Notes: a model not told the origin generated them from the sequence alone. Shown: positions 43,547-52,955, numbered from the stretch's first letter. The stretch is DNA of 64,000 nt from Nocardioides marinus (GCA_019801415.1 JAHVJD010000004.1:1-64000), one strand, 5' to 3'. Made by a program: numbers and translations.

Positions 43547-44530
43547 ATGACACAGATGATGCGCGCAGTGGAAATCACCAAACCCGGCGGGCCGGAGGTC
43601 TTGCAGCTGTGCGAGCGCCCGGTGCCGCAGCCGCGCCACGGCGAGGTGGTGATCAAGGTGGCCTATGCCGGGGTAAACCGCCCCGATGCGCTGCAGCGGG
43701 CCGGGGCCTATGATCCGCCCAAGGGGGCCAGCGATCTGCCGGGGCTGGAGGCCGCGGGTGAGGTGGTCGCCGTCGGCGCCGGCGCCGAAGGGGTCGTGGT
43801 GGGCGACCAGGTCTGCGCGCTGTTGCCGGGCGGCGGCTATGCGGAATACGTGGCCACCCCGGCGGCGCATTGCCTGCCGGTGCCCGCGGGGCTGGATCTG
43901 AAACAGGCGGCCTGCCTGCCGGAGACCTTCTTTACCGTCTGGTCCAACGTCTTCGGGCGCGGCGGGCTGCAGGCGGGGGAGCGGTTCCTGGTGCATGGCG
44001 GCTCTTCCGGGATCGGCACGACGGCGATCCAGCTGGCGCGGGAATTCGGCGCGCGGGTGTTTGCCACTGCCGGGTCCGAAGCCAAATGCCGGGCCTGCCT
44101 TGCGTTGGGGGCGGAGCGGGCCATCAACTACCGCGAGGAGGATTTCGTCGAGGTGATGCGCGCCGAGGGCGGCGCGGATCTGGTGCTGGACATGGTCGGC
44201 GGCGACTATATCCCGCGCAACATCAAGGCGATGGCGGATGACGGGCGGCTGGTGCAGATCGCCTTTCTGCAGGGGCCCAAGGTGGCGCTGAACTTTGCCC
44301 AGATGATGACCCGGCGGCTGACGCTGACCGGCTCGACCCTGCGCCCGCAAAGCGATCTGGCCAAGGCGCGGATCGCGCAGGATCTGCGTCAGAAGGTCTG
44401 GCCGTTGCTGGCGGCGGGCCGGGTGGCGCCGGTGATGGACAGCGAGTTCGCGCTGGCAGAGGCCGATGCGGCGCATGCGCGGATGGAGACCTCGGGGCAC
44501 ATCGGCAAGATCGTCCTGAAGGTCGGCTGA
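43547..44530 (+). CDS. NAD(P)H quinone oxidoreductase (zinc-free MDR, PIG3-like)
   Basis: A 327-residue MDR protein with GVNRPDALQRAGAYDPPKGASDLPGLEAAGEV near the N-terminus and GGSSGIGTTAIQLAREFGA (151-169) for NADPH. This sequence type is the PIG3/zeta-crystallin-like group that reduces quinones. ATG 43547 has AGCAGGAGG at good spacing; an earlier in-frame start at 43484 is disfavoured. It lies 83 bases after the COQ9 gene on the same strand. Confidence 0.92.
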   Translation: MTQMMRAVEITKPGGPEVLQLCERPVPQPRHGEVVIKVAYAGVNRPDALQRAGAYDPPKGASDLPGLEAAGEVVAVGAGAEGVVVGDQVCALLPGGGYAEYVATPAAHCLPVPAGLDLKQAACLPETFFTVWSNVFGRGGLQAGERFLVHGGSSGIGTTAIQLAREFGARVFATAGSEAKCRACLALGAERAINYREEDFVEVMRAEGGADLVLDMVGGDYIPRNIKAMADDGRLVQIAFLQGPKVALNFAQMMTRRLTLTGSTLRPQSDLAKARIAQDLRQKVWPLLAAGRVAPVMDSEFALAEADAAHARMETSGHIGKIVLKVG

Positions 44531-44547
44531 GGCACGTGATCAGGCAG

Positions 44548-44575
44548 GCAGGGGCGGCCGGTGGCTCGCCCCTGC
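44548..44575. terminator. Hairpin between convergent quinone oxidoreductase and DUF2189 genes
   Basis: GCAGGGGCG and CGCCCCTGC are perfect 9-base arms with a 10-base loop, but no T run follows on either strand. It may be a processing or termination aid. Confidence 0.4.
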
Positions 44576-44618
44576 ACGCATGTGGCAGGCGGGATGCGCC
44601 TGCAGGTGGCCGTGGCGG

Positions 44619-45476
44619 TTACTTCACCGCGCGACGGTAGAGATGCCAGGTGGCATGCCCCAGCACCGGGACCACCACGATCAGGCCTGTCAGCAGCGGG
44701 ATCGCGCCGATTGCCAGCGCGGTGCCGACCAGGATGCCCCAGGCCAGGCAGACCACGGGGTTCCTGCGCAGCACCCGCATCGAGGTCGCGACGGCCACGG
44801 GCAGACCGACATGACGGTCCAGCAGCAGCGGGAAGGACACCAGGCTCATCGCCAGCGCGGCGAGGGCGAACACCGCGCCGACCAGCCCGCCGCCGATCGC
44901 CATGATCCACCCCTCGCGGGTGGTCAGAACGGCATTGGCGAAACTGGCGATCGAGGCCGGTGGTTCCGGCCCAAGCGTGCGGCTGTAGATCATGTCCGCG
45001 GCCACCAGCCACAGGATGAACAGGGCCGCCAGATACAGCCCCAGCACCACGATCGCGCCAAAGGCGGGGGAGCGTACCACCGCCAGCGCATCGATCCAGC
45101 GCGGTTCCAACCCGGCCTCGCGGCGGGCCGACATTTCATAAAGCCCCACCGCCGCCACCGGGCCGACCAGGGCAAAGCCCAGGATCACCGGGACGATCAA
45201 CGGCAGCAGGTTCAGTGACAGCCCCATCGCGATCAGCAGCACCCCGATGACCGGGTAGATCAGCACCAGGAACATCGCATCGCTGCGGCAGGCGGCGAAG
45301 TCCTCGAAGCCGCGGCGCAGCGCATATCCGAGATCGCTGAATGTCAGCCGGTTCACCTCGGGCAGGCTGTGAACGCCTGTGCTGCCCAGTTCCTCGACGG
45401 TGCGACCGAGATGCGTGCCCGTGGTTTCCGCGCCTTGCAGAAGCCAGCTGAGCGGGTTTCCGATTGTCTTAGCCAT
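44619..45476 (-). CDS. DUF2189 family membrane protein
   Basis: A 285-residue protein with six or so hydrophobic segments. The start INRLTFSDLGYALRRGFEDFAACRSDAMF (about 41-69, read as NRLTFSDLGYALRRGFEDF) and the later LIYPVIGVLLI match DUF2189. Function unknown. ATG 45476 has GAGGAGG upstream; the longer frame to 45536 is unsupported. It faces away from RNase T2 and converges with the quinone oxidoreductase. Confidence 0.88.
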   Translation of the reverse strand: MAKTIGNPLSWLLQGAETTGTHLGRTVEELGSTGVHSLPEVNRLTFSDLGYALRRGFEDFAACRSDAMFLVLIYPVIGVLLIAMGLSLNLLPLIVPVILGFALVGPVAAVGLYEMSARREAGLEPRWIDALAVVRSPAFGAIVVLGLYLAALFILWLVAADMIYSRTLGPEPPASIASFANAVLTTREGWIMAIGGGLVGAVFALAALAMSLVSFPLLLDRHVGLPVAVATSMRVLRRNPVVCLAWGILVGTALAIGAIPLLTGLIVVVPVLGHATWHLYRRAVK

Positions 45477-45633
45477 GGCTGTACCTCCTCGCTGACCAGA
45501 CGGACGTGCCGTTGGAGGCGGAGCCAGCGACGGCACGCAGGAGTAATACTAGCACGAAATCGGGAAAAATCCGCTGCCGGGGCCATTTTGGGCCCCGCGC
45601 TGCGTCGCTCTACACGATTTTTGGGTCCTGCCC

Positions 45634-46278
45634 CTAGCGGATGGGCGCGAACCGGGCGTTTTCCAGGGTGCAATCGCGGATCACGTCGCGCCCACAGGGC
45701 ACCGGCTCCAGCGATTTGGACAGGCAGATGCGGGCTTCCTGAATGGCGCCGTCGCGGCAGGTGATGGTCACGCTGTCACGGGTCAGCGCGGGGTTGGCCT
45801 GCAGGAAGGCTTCCTCGACCAGCGAGGCCGGGAGGGTCACCGGTTTGGTCAGCTTGCGAAAGATGGCAGGGCGGGTGATGCGGTTGTAGGCCTCGCGCAT
45901 CAGGGCGTAATAGGCCTGCGCGCTCAGTCCGGCGCAGGTGCCGTGTTTCTTCCACTGGTGCCACGCGAGACCGGGGCTGCCCATGATGTCGGCCATGTCA
46001 CGGCTCATGGCGCGGCTGGGAGGGGCGACGGCGGTGCGGCAGTAGCTGGGCCAGCCGCGGTGGAATTGCGGCCACAGCCCGTGCAGGGTCCAGCCGTGAT
46101 CGTGGCGCGGATGACACTGGTCGGCCTTGCGGGCGTCGCCCTCCTGGGCGCACCAGTTCGGAGACCAGCTGAGCGCCAGCACGTAGTAGTCGAACTCGCC
46201 CGCGGGTTCGCCCTCGGCGGCGGCAGGGGCCGCAAGGCAGGCAAGCAGGGCAATCAGCCCGCAAAACAACTTCGGCAT
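45634..46278 (-). CDS. Ribonuclease T2 family protein, secreted
   Basis: A 214-residue endoribonuclease with a Sec signal peptide (about 1-21, cleavage after AAA). The two conserved active-site segments are complete: WTLHGLWP with H66, and WHQWKKHGTC with H107 and H112. Six or more cysteines suggest disulfides in the periplasm. It would degrade extracellular or periplasmic RNA to 2',3'-cyclic nucleotides and then 3'-nucleotides. A 2',3'-cyclic nucleotidase-like gene lies about 9 kb away at 55760. Confidence 0.93.
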   Translation of the reverse strand: MPKLFCGLIALLACLAAPAAAEGEPAGEFDYYVLALSWSPNWCAQEGDARKADQCHPRHDHGWTLHGLWPQFHRGWPSYCRTAVAPPSRAMSRDMADIMGSPGLAWHQWKKHGTCAGLSAQAYYALMREAYNRITRPAIFRKLTKPVTLPASLVEEAFLQANPALTRDSVTITCRDGAIQEARICLSKSLEPVPCGRDVIRDCTLENARFAPIR

Positions 46279-46421
46279 TGGCCTCTTTCCTTATGCGTCG
46301 ATGCCGACTATATAGGGCTGAAGTTCCCCGACAACGGAAACCTGCCCCGCCAGCCGGGGACGCCATTTCAGGCGGCGGGAGAGATGTATCCGGGGATCAG
46401 GTGTTATAAGGAGATGAGCAC

Positions 46422-47192
46422 ATGGCAAAACCGTTGATGGCCAAGGCAACCGCCGTGTGGCTGGTGGACAATACCACGATCAGCTTCAAGCAGATCGCCG
46501 ATTTTGTCGGCATGCACGAGCTGGAGATCCAGGGCATCGCCGACGGCGAAGTTGCAGTGGGCGTCAAGGGCTTTGACCCGATCGCCAACAACCAGCTGAC
46601 CCAGGAAGAGATCGACAAGGCCGAAAACAACCCGCTGCACAAGCTGAAGCTCAAGTTCAACCCGGCAGCCGCCGGTGAGGAAAAACGCCGTGGCCCGCGC
46701 TACACGCCGCTGTCCAAGCGTCAGGACCGTCCGAACTCGATCCTGTGGCTGGTCAAGTTCCACCCGGAACTCAGCGACGGTCAGATCGCCAAGCTGGTGG
46801 GCACCACCAAGCCGACGATCCAGTCGATCCGCGAGCGCACCCACTGGAACATCGCCAACATGCAGCCGATCGACCCGGTGGCGCTGGGCCTGTGCAAACA
46901 GTCCGAGCTGGACGCCGCGGTGCAAAAGGCAGCGGCCAAGAAGGCGGCCGAAGGCGGCGTGATGAGCGACGACGAGCGCCGCAAGCTGGTCTCCACCGAG
47001 CAGTCGCTGGAGATGGAAGCGGAACCAAAGATCCCGACCGCGATCGAAGGGCTGGAGACATTCACCCTTGGTGGCGGCTCTGCCGACGAAGAGGAGAAGC
47101 CGGAGGCCGACATCCTCGACGCGGACAGCTTCTTCAACCTGCCGTCGGATGGTGATGCCGACGAGGACGAGGACGAAGATCCCCGCAGCTGA
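46422..47192 (+). CDS. trcR: Cell-cycle transcriptional regulator TrcR (DUF1013)
   Basis: A 256-residue alphaproteobacterial regulator. DUF1013 covers about 1-170, with WLVDNTTISFKQIADFVGMHELEIQGIADGE near the N-terminus and a helix-turn-helix-like LSDGQIAKLVGTTKPTIQSIRERTHWN (about 112-138). The C-terminal third is acidic and low in complexity. TrcR proteins are linked to cell-cycle control in Caulobacter relatives. ATAAGGAGATGAG precedes the ATG and a strong terminator follows. Confidence 0.9.
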   Translation: MAKPLMAKATAVWLVDNTTISFKQIADFVGMHELEIQGIADGEVAVGVKGFDPIANNQLTQEEIDKAENNPLHKLKLKFNPAAAGEEKRRGPRYTPLSKRQDRPNSILWLVKFHPELSDGQIAKLVGTTKPTIQSIRERTHWNIANMQPIDPVALGLCKQSELDAAVQKAAAKKAAEGGVMSDDERRKLVSTEQSLEMEAEPKIPTAIEGLETFTLGGGSADEEEKPEADILDADSFFNLPSDGDADEDEDEDPRS

Positions 47193-47249
47193 GCGCTGCG
47201 GCACGTGGCTGGGGCTGGCTGAGCCCCGTTGCGTCGCTGAAGTATCCTT

Positions 47250-47292
47250 AAAATGCCACGGATCCGCCCGTTCGGACCCGTGGCATTTTTTG
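47250..47292 (+). terminator. Terminator after trcR
   Basis: AAAATGCCACGG and CCGTGGCATTTT pair perfectly with a long loop and are followed by a T run, about 58 bases after the trcR stop. Confidence 0.88.
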
Positions 47293-47449
47293 TTAGTCTG
47301 ACAGGGCAGCGCGGCTGACGGCGCGTATGCGATCCCTGCGGGGGCGACCGTGGTCACGTCGCGGTCGGGCCGGTGTCAGGGGTATTGTGTTGACTGTATC
47401 GCCGGCCGGGCACGCGCGATCGGCCCTGGGGCTGGCAGGAGTGCGAGTG

Positions 47450-49138
47450 ATGAGTGAAGCAATGGTTGCGGCGCCGGGTGGCGGCGCGGAACCGGGCCCC
47501 TGGGCGCTGCTGGGCGGCAGGGCGTATTGCGAGGCGCTGGTCGAGCAGCTGTCGCGGCAGTTCGGCGCCGACTTCGTGGCCATCGGCGACCGCCGGATCG
47601 GCGCGGTCGACCGGGTGCGGTGCCTGGTCAGCCGCTTTGATGGGCTGCCGGTGGATGATCTGGACATGGAGTGCGAAGCGACCGCGGCGGGTGAGGTCCT
47701 GCGGCAGGGCCGCGTTCAGGTGACGGCGGGCGGCGTCCGGGCCCGTTTCCCGCGGGATGAGATTTGCGCCGAGGAAGGGATCCAGAGCTATGTCGGCGTG
47801 GCGCTGTGCCGCGCAGATGGTGAGGCCATGGGCCTGATCCAGGCGGCGTGGCGGCGCGCGGTCCCTGCCGACCTCTGTCAACAGGTGGCGGCCCTGATGG
47901 ACGCCCATCGGCCACGGCTGGCCGCCGAAGTGGCCGCGATGCAGGTCGAAGCCGCGCTGGCGGCCCTGGCCGTCGGTTGCGACGGGGCGGGCACGGCGGA
48001 GACCTTTAGCTGGCTGGCGGAGCAGCTCCAGCGGGCCTTCAACGCGCGCGCGGCCTTCATCGCGGAGCGGCGGGAGGAGACGACCGACAGCTATCGCGTT
48101 CTGGCCTGCTGCGCCGGGGGGCTGCGGCTGCCGGTGGCGGCGGATGCGGTGGTGTCCTTTGCGGGCGCGCCTTGCGCCAGCCTGCGTGACCAGCCGGAAG
48201 CCCACGCGGCCCGCGACGTGCTGGAGGCGGGCGATTGGCAGGCCTCCTTTGCTGCGGGCGGCGCGGAGGAGATATGCGCGTTGCAGAGCTATCTCGGCTT
48301 CGCGATCCGGGACGCTGAAGGCCAGATGATCGGCCATTTCGCCCTGCTGCATGACCGGGAGCTGGAGCGCGCAGGTCTCGACAATCGGCTGATCGAGGTC
48401 TTCCTCGCCCGCATCGGGCGGGACCTGCGCCGCCGCCGCGGCGACCGGCGGCGCAACGAGGAGGAGCGCGCCGCGCCGGTTGCGCCCGAGGCGCGCAGCT
48501 TTGATCAGCTTGCAGGCACGGTCGCCCATGAATTCAACAACGTCCTGGCGGCCATGCAGGGGCGCACCGAGCTGGCCCTGGCCTGCCTTGGCGGCGGTCA
48601 TCCGGCAGAGCGCCACGTTGAAGTGGTGGCCGAGGGGGTGCAGGCGGCGACCGGGCTTGTGCGCCAGCTGCTGTGCGCCGGGCGCGAGGGTGGGGATGCG
48701 CCGCCTGAGATCGCGACTGAGATCGCGCCGGGGACCGCGCCGGATCCTGCCGCCCCGGACGCAGCGCAGCCGCCGTCGATGGCGGACCGGCGGCGCATCC
48801 TGGTGGTGGACGACGAAGAAACCGTACGCCGGGCGGTGGCTGGGCTGCTGAAGCTGCGCGGGTGCGACGTTTCCCTGGCGGATGGCTGCGACGCGGCGCT
48901 GGCGCTTCAGGGAAGCGGCGGGCCGTTCGACGGGGCGGTGATCGACATGAACATGCCCGGGCGGGGCGGCTGGGAAACCCTGTCGCAGCTGCGCGCCGCG
49001 CAGCCGGGGCTGAGTGCGGTGATGATGAGCGGCTTTGCCATCAGCGCCGCCGATGCGGGTTTTCCGGCGCTGGCGGATGTGCAGGTGCTAGACAAGCCCT
49101 TCACCAAGGAACATCTCTACCAGGCGGTGCTTGGCTGA
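47450..49138 (+). CDS. GAF-GAF-H-box-REC protein lacking an ATPase domain
   Basis: A 562-residue soluble signalling protein. Two GAF-like domains occupy about 15-155 and 180-325. A histidine-kinase H-box follows with GTVAHEFNNVLAAMQGRTELAL (H360), as in HisKA-type kinases, but no HATPase motifs come next: after about 415 there is an Ala/Pro linker, then a complete receiver domain with acidic pair D454-D455, phospho-acceptor D499, S527 and K549. The protein cannot phosphorylate itself and must receive phosphate from another kinase or act as a phosphotransfer hub. ATG 47450 follows AGGAGTG; the start at 47327 is less likely. Confidence 0.8.
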   Translation: MSEAMVAAPGGGAEPGPWALLGGRAYCEALVEQLSRQFGADFVAIGDRRIGAVDRVRCLVSRFDGLPVDDLDMECEATAAGEVLRQGRVQVTAGGVRARFPRDEICAEEGIQSYVGVALCRADGEAMGLIQAAWRRAVPADLCQQVAALMDAHRPRLAAEVAAMQVEAALAALAVGCDGAGTAETFSWLAEQLQRAFNARAAFIAERREETTDSYRVLACCAGGLRLPVAADAVVSFAGAPCASLRDQPEAHAARDVLEAGDWQASFAAGGAEEICALQSYLGFAIRDAEGQMIGHFALLHDRELERAGLDNRLIEVFLARIGRDLRRRRGDRRRNEEERAAPVAPEARSFDQLAGTVAHEFNNVLAAMQGRTELALACLGGGHPAERHVEVVAEGVQAATGLVRQLLCAGREGGDAPPEIATEIAPGTAPDPAAPDAAQPPSMADRRRILVVDDEETVRRAVAGLLKLRGCDVSLADGCDAALALQGSGGPFDGAVIDMNMPGRGGWETLSQLRAAQPGLSAVMMSGFAISAADAGFPALADVQVLDKPFTKEHLYQAVLG

Positions 49139-49168
49139 CTGGCGAGACGGCCGTCGGTGCGGCTGGGG

Positions 49169-49768
49169 TCAGATTTCCTTGCGGGCGCGCAGGGCCGCGG
49201 AGATGGTGCCGTCGTCGAGGTAGTCCAGCTCGCCGCCGATCGGCACGCCCTGCGCCAGCGAGGTCAGCTTGACCTTCCCCTGTAGCTGGTCGGCGATGTA
49301 ATGGGCGGTGGTCTGCCCGTCGATGGTGGCGTTCAGCGCCAGGATCACCTCGGTGATGCCTTCGGTGGACACCCGGTCGATCAGCCGCGGAATGCGCAAA
49401 TCCTCGGGCCCGACCGCGTCCAGCGCCGACAGGGTGCCGCCGAGCACGTGGTAGCGGCCCTTGAACACCAGCGCGCGCTCCATCGCCCAGAGGTCGGAGA
49501 CATCCTCAACCACGCAAAGTTCGCCGTTGGCGCGCTCCTCATCGGTGCAGAGCGGGCAGATCTCGGCGGTGCCGATGTTGCCGCAGTTGAGACATTCGCG
49601 CGCGGTGGCGGCGACTTCGGCCATGGTTTCGGCCAGCGGCGCCAGCAGCAGGCCGCGCTTGCGGATCAGGTGCAGAACCGCGCGGCGTGCCGAACGCGGC
49701 CCGAGGCCCGGCAGTTTGGCCATCAGGGCAATCAGGTCTTCGATGTCGCTGGTCGAGTTGCGGATCAT
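49169..49768 (-). CDS. recR: Recombination protein RecR
   Basis: A 199-residue protein that works with RecFO in gap repair. The helix-hairpin-helix [17 protein letters not shown], the zinc finger C59-C62-C71-C74 ([16 protein letters not shown]) and the Toprim domain ([15 protein letters not shown] onward) are intact. It is last in the dnaX-ybaB-recR order on the minus strand; a hairpin lies in the 162-base gap before it. Confidence 0.97.
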   Translation of the reverse strand: MIRNSTSDIEDLIALMAKLPGLGPRSARRAVLHLIRKRGLLLAPLAETMAEVAATARECLNCGNIGTAEICPLCTDEERANGELCVVEDVSDLWAMERALVFKGRYHVLGGTLSALDAVGPEDLRIPRLIDRVSTEGITEVILALNATIDGQTTAHYIADQLQGKVKLTSLAQGVPIGGELDYLDDGTISAALRARKEI

Positions 49769-49881
49769 GTGCGCGGGCCTTTGTTCTGCCCCTCATATAG
49801 GCTGATGCCGCGGGGGGAGCGCAAGGGCACGGCGGCAAAATGTTCGGCTTTTGTTTGCGCCGGGGCGGGCCGCGGTCACGG

Positions 49882-49910
49882 AAAAGGCGGCCCCGTCGGG
49901 ACCGCCCTTT
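49882..49910 (-). terminator. Hairpin between ybaB and recR
   Basis: On the minus strand AAAGGGCGGTCCC and GGGGCCGCCTTTT pair with minor mismatches around a short loop and are followed by TTTTCC. It may attenuate recR transcription inside the operon. Confidence 0.6.
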
Positions 49911-49930
49911 GCAGAGGTTTGGCGCCGTGT

Positions 49931-50275
49931 TCAGAACGGCAGCTTGATGTCCTTGGGCAGGCCCATGCTTTCGGTCAGCTTGGCCATTTCTTCCTTGGCC
50001 TTCTCCGCGGCCTTGGCCTGGGCGTCCTTGATCGCGGCCAGGATCAGGTCCTCGACCACTTCCTTGTCGTCGCCGTTGAAGATCGAGGGGTCGATGTCCA
50101 GCCCCTTGAGGTCGCCCTTGGCAGAGGCCGTGGCCTTGACCAGACCCGCGCCGGCCTCGCCGGTGACCATGAGGTTATGCAGCTCTTCCTGCATCTCGGT
50201 CATCTTGGTTTGCAGTTCCTGAGCCGATTTCATCATCTTGGCCATGTCGCCAAGACCGCCGAGGCCTTTGAGCAT
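49931..50275 (-). CDS. ybaB: YbaB/EbfC family nucleoid-associated protein
   Basis: A 114-residue DNA-binding protein. The N-terminal coiled-coil helix (MLKGLGGLGDMAKMMKSAQELQTKMTEMQEEL by position 1-32) and the C-terminal GLDIDPSIFNGDDKEVVEDLILAAIKDAQAKA match the family. ATG 50275 has AGGAGAG upstream. It is conserved between dnaX and recR, as here. Confidence 0.95.
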   Translation of the reverse strand: MLKGLGGLGDMAKMMKSAQELQTKMTEMQEELHNLMVTGEAGAGLVKATASAKGDLKGLDIDPSIFNGDDKEVVEDLILAAIKDAQAKAAEKAKEEMAKLTESMGLPKDIKLPF

Positions 50276-50363
50276 GTGATCTCTCCTGAGAGTTCCGGTT
50301 TGCCCCGCTAGATACGGGCGCAGGGGCCATGAAACAAGGGGCAGCTTCGCCGCGCTGCCGCGG

Positions 50364-52190
50364 TCAGCCCTCCTCGAAGGGGTCCCACTCGTCCTCGACC
50401 TCGGGCAGGGCTTCGGCGGCCACTTCGGCGGCAAGCTCCTCGGGGGTGCGGATGCGGGTGATCTTGGCCTTCGGGAAGCTTTCCAGCACCGCCTGCACCA
50501 GCGGGTGTTCGCTGGCCTTGGCGCGCAGGGCGTTTTCGGCGGCATTCTCGCGCTCGCTGATGGTTTCGCCGCCGCCCTCGCTGACGATCGAGAAGAACCA
50601 GTTGTAATGGGTCCAGGCCTTCAGCTGCTCGCTGAGGCGCTTGGTCAGGTCGCGCGGTGCATCCTCGGTGAGCTGGAAGGTGATGCGACCGGGCTGATAG
50701 GCCACCAGCCGCACGTAGCTTTTGACATATTCCAGCAGCAGGCCGTCGCGGCGGCTGCGGATCAGCTCGACGACATGTTCAAACGTCGGATAGCGGGCCA
50801 GATCGGCATCAACCTGTGGCGCCAAGGCGGCCATGGTGCCGCCGCCGCCATGGGCCATCGGCCCGCTGCCGGGGCCGCCCGGACCGGGCTCCGGCTGGCC
50901 ATAGCCGACCGGGGCGCCCGAGGCCGGTGCCCCCGGGGCGCTGCCCATGCCACCCATACCCATACCGGCCATGGCGCCACCGCCGGGGCCATTCGGCGGC
51001 AGGGGCGGCGGGGTGGCATCTTTCAGCTTGCGCACCAGTTCCTCGGGGGTGGGCAGGTCGGCCACATGGGTCATGCGGATCACCGCCATCTCGGCGGCCA
51101 TCATCGCGTTGGGGGCGGCGGCCACTTCCTCCAGCGCCTTCAGCAGCAACTGCCACATCCGGCTGAGCACCCGCATGTGCAGGGTTTCGGCCATCGCCAG
51201 GCCGCGGGCGCGTTCGTCCGGGCTGACGGTTGGGTCCTCGGCGGCGTCGGGGGTGATCTTGACGACCGAAACCCAGTGGGTGATCTCGGCCAGGTCGCGC
51301 AGCACCGCCAGGGGATCGGCGCCTTCGGCATATTGCGCGCTGAGCTCGGTGAGGGCACCTGCGGCGTCGCCGCGCAGGATCATGTCCATCAGGTCCAGTA
51401 CCCGGCCGCGGTCGGCCAGGCCCAGCATGGCGCGGACCTGATCGGCGGTGGTTTCGCCCGCCCCGTGGGAGATCGCCTGGTCCAAGAGAGAGGTCGCATC
51501 GCGGGCCGAGCCTTCGGCGGCGCGGGTGATCAGCGCCAGCGCGTCATCGGCAATCTCGGCCCCTTCGGCGGTGGCGATCCGGCGCAACAGTGAGATCATC
51601 ACCTCCGGCTCGATGCGGCGCAGATCGAAGCGCTGGCAGCGCGACAGAACGGTGACCGGCACCTTGCGGATCTCGGTGGTGGCAAAGATGAATTTTACAT
51701 GCGCGGGGGGTTCTTCAAGTGTCTTCAGCAGCGCGTTGAACGCACTGGTGGACAGCATGTGGACCTCGTCGATGATGTAGATCTTGTAGCGCGCCGAGGC
51801 GGCGCGGTACTGCACCGAGTCGATGATCTCGCGGATGTCGCCGACGCCGGTGCGGGAAGCGGCGTCCATCTCCATCACGTCGACGTGGCGGCCTTCCATG
51901 ATCGCCACGCAATGTTCGCACTTGCCGCAGGGGTCGGTGGTCGGGCCGCCGGTGCCGTCGACGCCGATGCAGTTCATGCCCTTGGCGATGATCCGCGCGG
52001 TGGTGGTCTTCCCGGTGCCGCGGATGCCGGTCATGATGAAGGCCTGGGCGATGCGGTCGGCGGCAAAGGCGTTCTTCAGCGTGCGGACCATGGCGTCCTG
52101 GCCGACCAGGTCGGCAAAGGTCTCGGGCCGGTATTTGCGCGCCAGTACCTGGTATTGGGATGGGCCGCTTTCGCTGGGGGTGTCGCTCAT
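50364..52190 (-). CDS. dnaX: DNA polymerase III subunit gamma/tau
   Basis: A 608-residue clamp-loader ATPase. Walker A GIRGTGKTT (55-63), zinc ligands around C88-C91-C94, Walker B DEVH (141-144) and the sensor LSRCQRFDL are present. The ATPase part ends near 375; a Pro/Gly/Met-rich linker (about 405-475) leads to the tau C-terminal domain, ending EVEDEWDPFEEG. No A-run slippery heptamer of the E. coli type is seen, so gamma may not be made that way. ATG 52190 is chosen by family N-terminus; earlier codons are not conserved-looking. Confidence 0.96.
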   Translation of the reverse strand: MSDTPSESGPSQYQVLARKYRPETFADLVGQDAMVRTLKNAFAADRIAQAFIMTGIRGTGKTTTARIIAKGMNCIGVDGTGGPTTDPCGKCEHCVAIMEGRHVDVMEMDAASRTGVGDIREIIDSVQYRAASARYKIYIIDEVHMLSTSAFNALLKTLEEPPAHVKFIFATTEIRKVPVTVLSRCQRFDLRRIEPEVMISLLRRIATAEGAEIADDALALITRAAEGSARDATSLLDQAISHGAGETTADQVRAMLGLADRGRVLDLMDMILRGDAAGALTELSAQYAEGADPLAVLRDLAEITHWVSVVKITPDAAEDPTVSPDERARGLAMAETLHMRVLSRMWQLLLKALEEVAAAPNAMMAAEMAVIRMTHVADLPTPEELVRKLKDATPPPLPPNGPGGGAMAGMGMGGMGSAPGAPASGAPVGYGQPEPGPGGPGSGPMAHGGGGTMAALAPQVDADLARYPTFEHVVELIRSRRDGLLLEYVKSYVRLVAYQPGRITFQLTEDAPRDLTKRLSEQLKAWTHYNWFFSIVSEGGGETISERENAAENALRAKASEHPLVQAVLESFPKAKITRIRTPEELAAEVAAEALPEVEDEWDPFEEG

Positions 52191-52382
52191 GGTGTCTCGT
52201 GCCGGATTCGGATTGGTTATGCCGCGTATCGCGCAGGGTATTGGAGCGCGCCCGGTTCGTCCACCGCAGAAGGGCGGCGCGGGGCGGCGGAAAAACCTTT
52301 TGGGATTTGCGGCTGGCGCGGCTAGACTCGGTGGTAAGGCCCGGGTGGGATCGGGCGGGGCGCGCGCAGGCAGGGAGGCGCC

Positions 52383-52955
52383 ATGCATTCTGACAAAACC
52401 TCTGGGGTGGCGGAGCAGCCGACGCCCGCGCCGATGGCGGCTCACGATCCCGTCAATCTGACCCTTCACGCCCTGTCGGTTGGGGGCGGTCTGCTGGCCC
52501 TGTGCAAGCTGCCGGGGAGCGGTGGCGATTATGTCGGTGATCTCGCGCAGATCAACGCGTGGAAGCCGGGGCTGGTGATTTCGATGACAACGGAAGCGGA
52601 GCAAGTCGCCGCGGGCGGTGTGCGCCTGGGCGCGGATCTGCAAAGCATGGCCTGTCGCTGGATCCATTTGCCGGTGGCGGACTTCGACACCCCGTCAAGA
52701 CGGGTGGCCTTGAAATGGCCGACCACCAGCCGCAAGGCGCGGCGCGCGCTGGCCGGCGGCGGTCGGGTGCTGGTGCATTGCAAGGGCGGCTGCGGGCGCT
52801 CTGGCATGGCGGTGCTGCGGCTGATGATCGAAGCCGGCGAGCTGCCGGCGCAGGCGCTGGCGCGGCTGCGCAGCTTGCGCCCCTGCGCGGTGGAGACCCA
52901 GGCCCAGATGGAATGGGCCTACGCCGGTCGCATGCGGCTGCGGCGCCCCAGCTGA
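52383..52955 (+). CDS. Dual-specificity-type protein phosphatase (cyclin-dependent kinase inhibitor 3-like fold)
   Basis: A 190-residue soluble cysteine phosphatase. The P-loop VHCKGGCGRSG gives catalytic C133 and R139, and ADFDTP (D100 or D102) is the likely general acid. This pattern is found in small bacterial proteins with a dual-specificity phosphatase fold. Substrate unknown; phosphotyrosine proteins or a phosphorylated metabolite are both possible. GGGAGGCGCC precedes the ATG. It diverges from dnaX. Confidence 0.85.
   Translation: MHSDKTSGVAEQPTPAPMAAHDPVNLTLHALSVGGGLLALCKLPGSGGDYVGDLAQINAWKPGLVISMTTEAEQVAAGGVRLGADLQSMACRWIHLPVADFDTPSRRVALKWPTTSRKARRALAGGGRVLVHCKGGCGRSGMAVLRLMIEAGELPAQALARLRSLRPCAVETQAQMEWAYAGRMRLRRPS

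Noticed and set aside
50364-52190. Programmed frameshift in dnaX giving gamma
   Set aside because: No A-run slippery heptamer is visible on the coding strand, so the E. coli-type mechanism is not supported.
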